Positions 22,119 to 23,151 of a stretch of 23,151 nucleotides of DNA are shown piece by piece. A program made the position numbers and the translations under genes. A model generated the notes under the pieces. It did not search any database and was not told the origin of the DNA. It saw only the letters and a program-made list of their open reading frames with translations. Positions within the stretch are counted from its first letter, which is position 1; each line of letters begins with the position of its first letter. Origin of the DNA: a virus; IMG/VR virus record IMGVR_UViG_3300044522_000116, positions 1 through 23,151 of that record; one strand, 5' to 3'.

Positions 22119-22149
22119 AAAAAACAGGCCAGCATCTCTGCCGGCCTGT
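22119..22149 (-). terminator. intrinsic terminator after the coat/decoration genes
   Basis: On the minus strand a 10-pair stem (ACAGGCCGGC with GCTGGCCTGT, including one G-U pair) closes a 6-base loop AGAGAT and is followed immediately by TTTTTT. It lies in the only clear non-coding gap of the late operon, between the decoration-like gene and the next small gene. It would limit expression downstream relative to the coat and decoration proteins. Confidence 0.8.
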
Positions 22150-22158
22150 CTTGGTTGG

Positions 22159-22761
22159 TTAGCCGATCCGATACGAAACGAAGGTTTCGTCAGCAGTCTT
22201 GCGAGTGCGCCATGCGCCAGAGGTGACGGTGGCAACTGCGCCGGTGCCAACAACCGTGTGACCCGTTGCGGCGGCTGTAACCGTGAAGGCATTTGCGCCC
22301 GTAGCGATTACAGACCAGTCGAACGAATCACCAATTTCAAACTCACTGGCAGCGTCCAATACCGCACCGGTCGGCAGCGTGCCAGCAACAGCAGCAGCCG
22401 TGGTGGAGGTAACGATACCCGACAGGATCATCGCAGCGGTCAAGGCACCGGTAGCGTTCAGCACGCCCGGCGTTCCTTGAAGCTGAAACTTTCCATCATC
22501 CGAAACAACCGGATCGGTGCCGACCGCGTAAGTTGCACCCGACGCGCCGGCCTGAATGGTCACATTCGTGGCATTCGTGAAAGCGGCAGAGACGTAGGTG
22601 GTGTTCTCGACTACGGTCAGCAAGTCCTGCGATTCAGGAAAGTTGGGATAGCCAACTTCCTGAAACACACTCGCGGGCGAGTAGGCTTGGACGGCGATCT
22701 TCTCGCCTGCCGGCACAGTAACAACAGCGGTGCCTTGGGTAAAAATGGTGTTAAAGCTCAT
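22159..22761 (-). CDS. head decoration-like virion protein
   Basis: A 200-residue Thr/Ala/Val/Gly-rich beta protein with no Cys, directly following the coat gene with a very strong AAGGAG site (spacer 8). Features include FQEVGYPNFPESQDLLTVVEN near residues 33-53, an Ala/Thr/Gly middle and a terminal TVTSGAWRTRKTADETFVSYRIG that resembles the end of short head-decoration or fiber-type domains. Its position, strong ribosome site and following terminator point to a high-copy capsid protein, though no named family is certain. P22 itself has no decoration protein; its relative phage L does. Confidence 0.72.
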   Translation of the reverse strand: MSFNTIFTQGTAVVTVPAGEKIAVQAYSPASVFQEVGYPNFPESQDLLTVVENTTYVSAAFTNATNVTIQAGASGATYAVGTDPVVSDDGKFQLQGTPGVLNATGALTAAMILSGIVTSTTAAAVAGTLPTGAVLDAASEFEIGDSFDWSVIATGANAFTVTAAATGHTVVGTGAVATVTSGAWRTRKTADETFVSYRIG

Positions 22762-22772
22762 GATTTATCTCC

Positions 22773-23151
22773 TTACGGCGTTTGATTGAACAAGAGAATA
22801 CCGGACATCTCGGGCTGTTTGTTGACCACGCCGAAAAGGGTATCGAGGCGATACTTGGTTTTCATCGTGTTCACATCGTATTGCTTCTGCATCACCAGTT
22901 CGATGCCTTGGTCGGTGGAGGCACGCATTACTGCGACGCCAGCATCCGAGGGAACAGCGTAACGACCAGGCAGGATTTCAAGCGCATCTTTCTGCCAGAA
23001 GCAGTTGATCGGCGCAGCATCCACGTTCAGGCGATTGATGGTCCGGCCAGCAGCAGCGGTCACGATGCAGTTTTGATACTGCAGTTCGGCATCCGTTCCA
23101 CCTTGTGCCGAAATGATCGGCGGGGTGATGACGCAAGTGGTTGCATTGGTC
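22773..23151 (-). CDS. major capsid (coat) protein, P22 gp5-like, C-terminal part
   Basis: The frame is open to the right edge, so only about the last 125 residues are present; the GTG at 23063 is internal. Reading in from the edge, the protein has PPIISAQGG, YQNCIV, AAAGRTINRLNVDAAPINCFW, KDALEILPGRYAVPSDAGVAV, ELVMQKQYDVNTMKTKYRLD, LFGVVNKQPEMSGILLFNQ. This is the C-terminal part of P22-type HK97-fold coat proteins (about 430 residues). It is the first late gene in the window in reading direction; scaffold, portal and terminase should lie beyond the edge. Confidence 0.9.
   Translation of the reverse strand, partial: TNATTCVITPPIISAQGGTDAELQYQNCIVTAAAGRTINRLNVDAAPINCFWQKDALEILPGRYAVPSDAGVAVMRASTDQGIELVMQKQYDVNTMKTKYRLDTLFGVVNKQPEMSGILLFNQTP

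Noticed and set aside
22106-22135. Longer start for the 56-residue basic protein
   Set aside because: It would extend into the terminator stem, whereas GGAG precedes the ATG at 22105.
1-23151. tRNA, integrase, attachment site or lysogeny repressor
   Set aside because: I looked for these and saw none; the window cannot show whether the phage is temperate.

Overview
The window looks like part of a tailed-phage genome (free phage or prophage) with a P22-like podovirus virion module. It holds no host genes, integrase, rRNA, tRNA or CRISPR array. Several markers fit a phage of a Gram-negative proteobacterium: P22-type coat, portal-ring accessory, tail accessory, ejection and tailspike proteins, and an M15 endolysin beside a three-segment holin. 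The tiny CNQGRSCDC protein makes me lean to a beta-proteobacterial host, but that is inference only. Both edge genes are cut: a Cas4/RecB-like nuclease at the left and the coat protein at the right.

Left arm (1-5381, plus strand): a tightly packed operon of overlapping start/stop codons. In order it carries a Cas4-like PD-(D/E)XK nuclease, an SF2 DEAD/H helicase with a zinc ribbon, a Cys-rich small protein, a 61-residue unknown, an NrdR-like zinc-ribbon protein and a VRR-NUC nuclease. Then come two small membrane proteins, a coiled-coil protein, a QueD-like protein, a short tRNA-guanine-transglycosylase/DpdA-like protein and a 78-residue unknown. The QueD-like/DpdA-like pair is the most interesting part. 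It suggests a phage 7-deazaguanine type nucleic-acid modification, but with an unusually degenerate QueD active site and a very small transglycosylase.

Right arm (5378-23151, minus strand, read right to left): the late operon in P22 order. It runs coat, decoration-like protein, an intrinsic terminator, two small proteins, gp4-like, a fiber-like protein, small basic protein(s), gp10-like, a coiled-coil protein, several beta-rich virion proteins, a Cys-rich protein, a GNAT protein at the gp14 position, the gp7-, gp20- and gp16-like ejection proteins, a small structural protein, an S74-chaperone fiber, a P22-type tailspike, and a lysis cassette. The lysis cassette holds a DUF5658-like membrane protein, a TM/coiled-coil protein, the M15 endolysin and the holin. 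Terminase, portal and scaffold would be expected just beyond the right edge.

The two operons converge and overlap by 4 bases at 5378-5381. No stretch longer than about 100 bases lacks a gene. I found no convincing promoter; transcription probably enters from beyond both edges. Two very short ORFs (16 and 17 codons) with good translation context fill the small gaps at 6737-6787 and 19896-19949.
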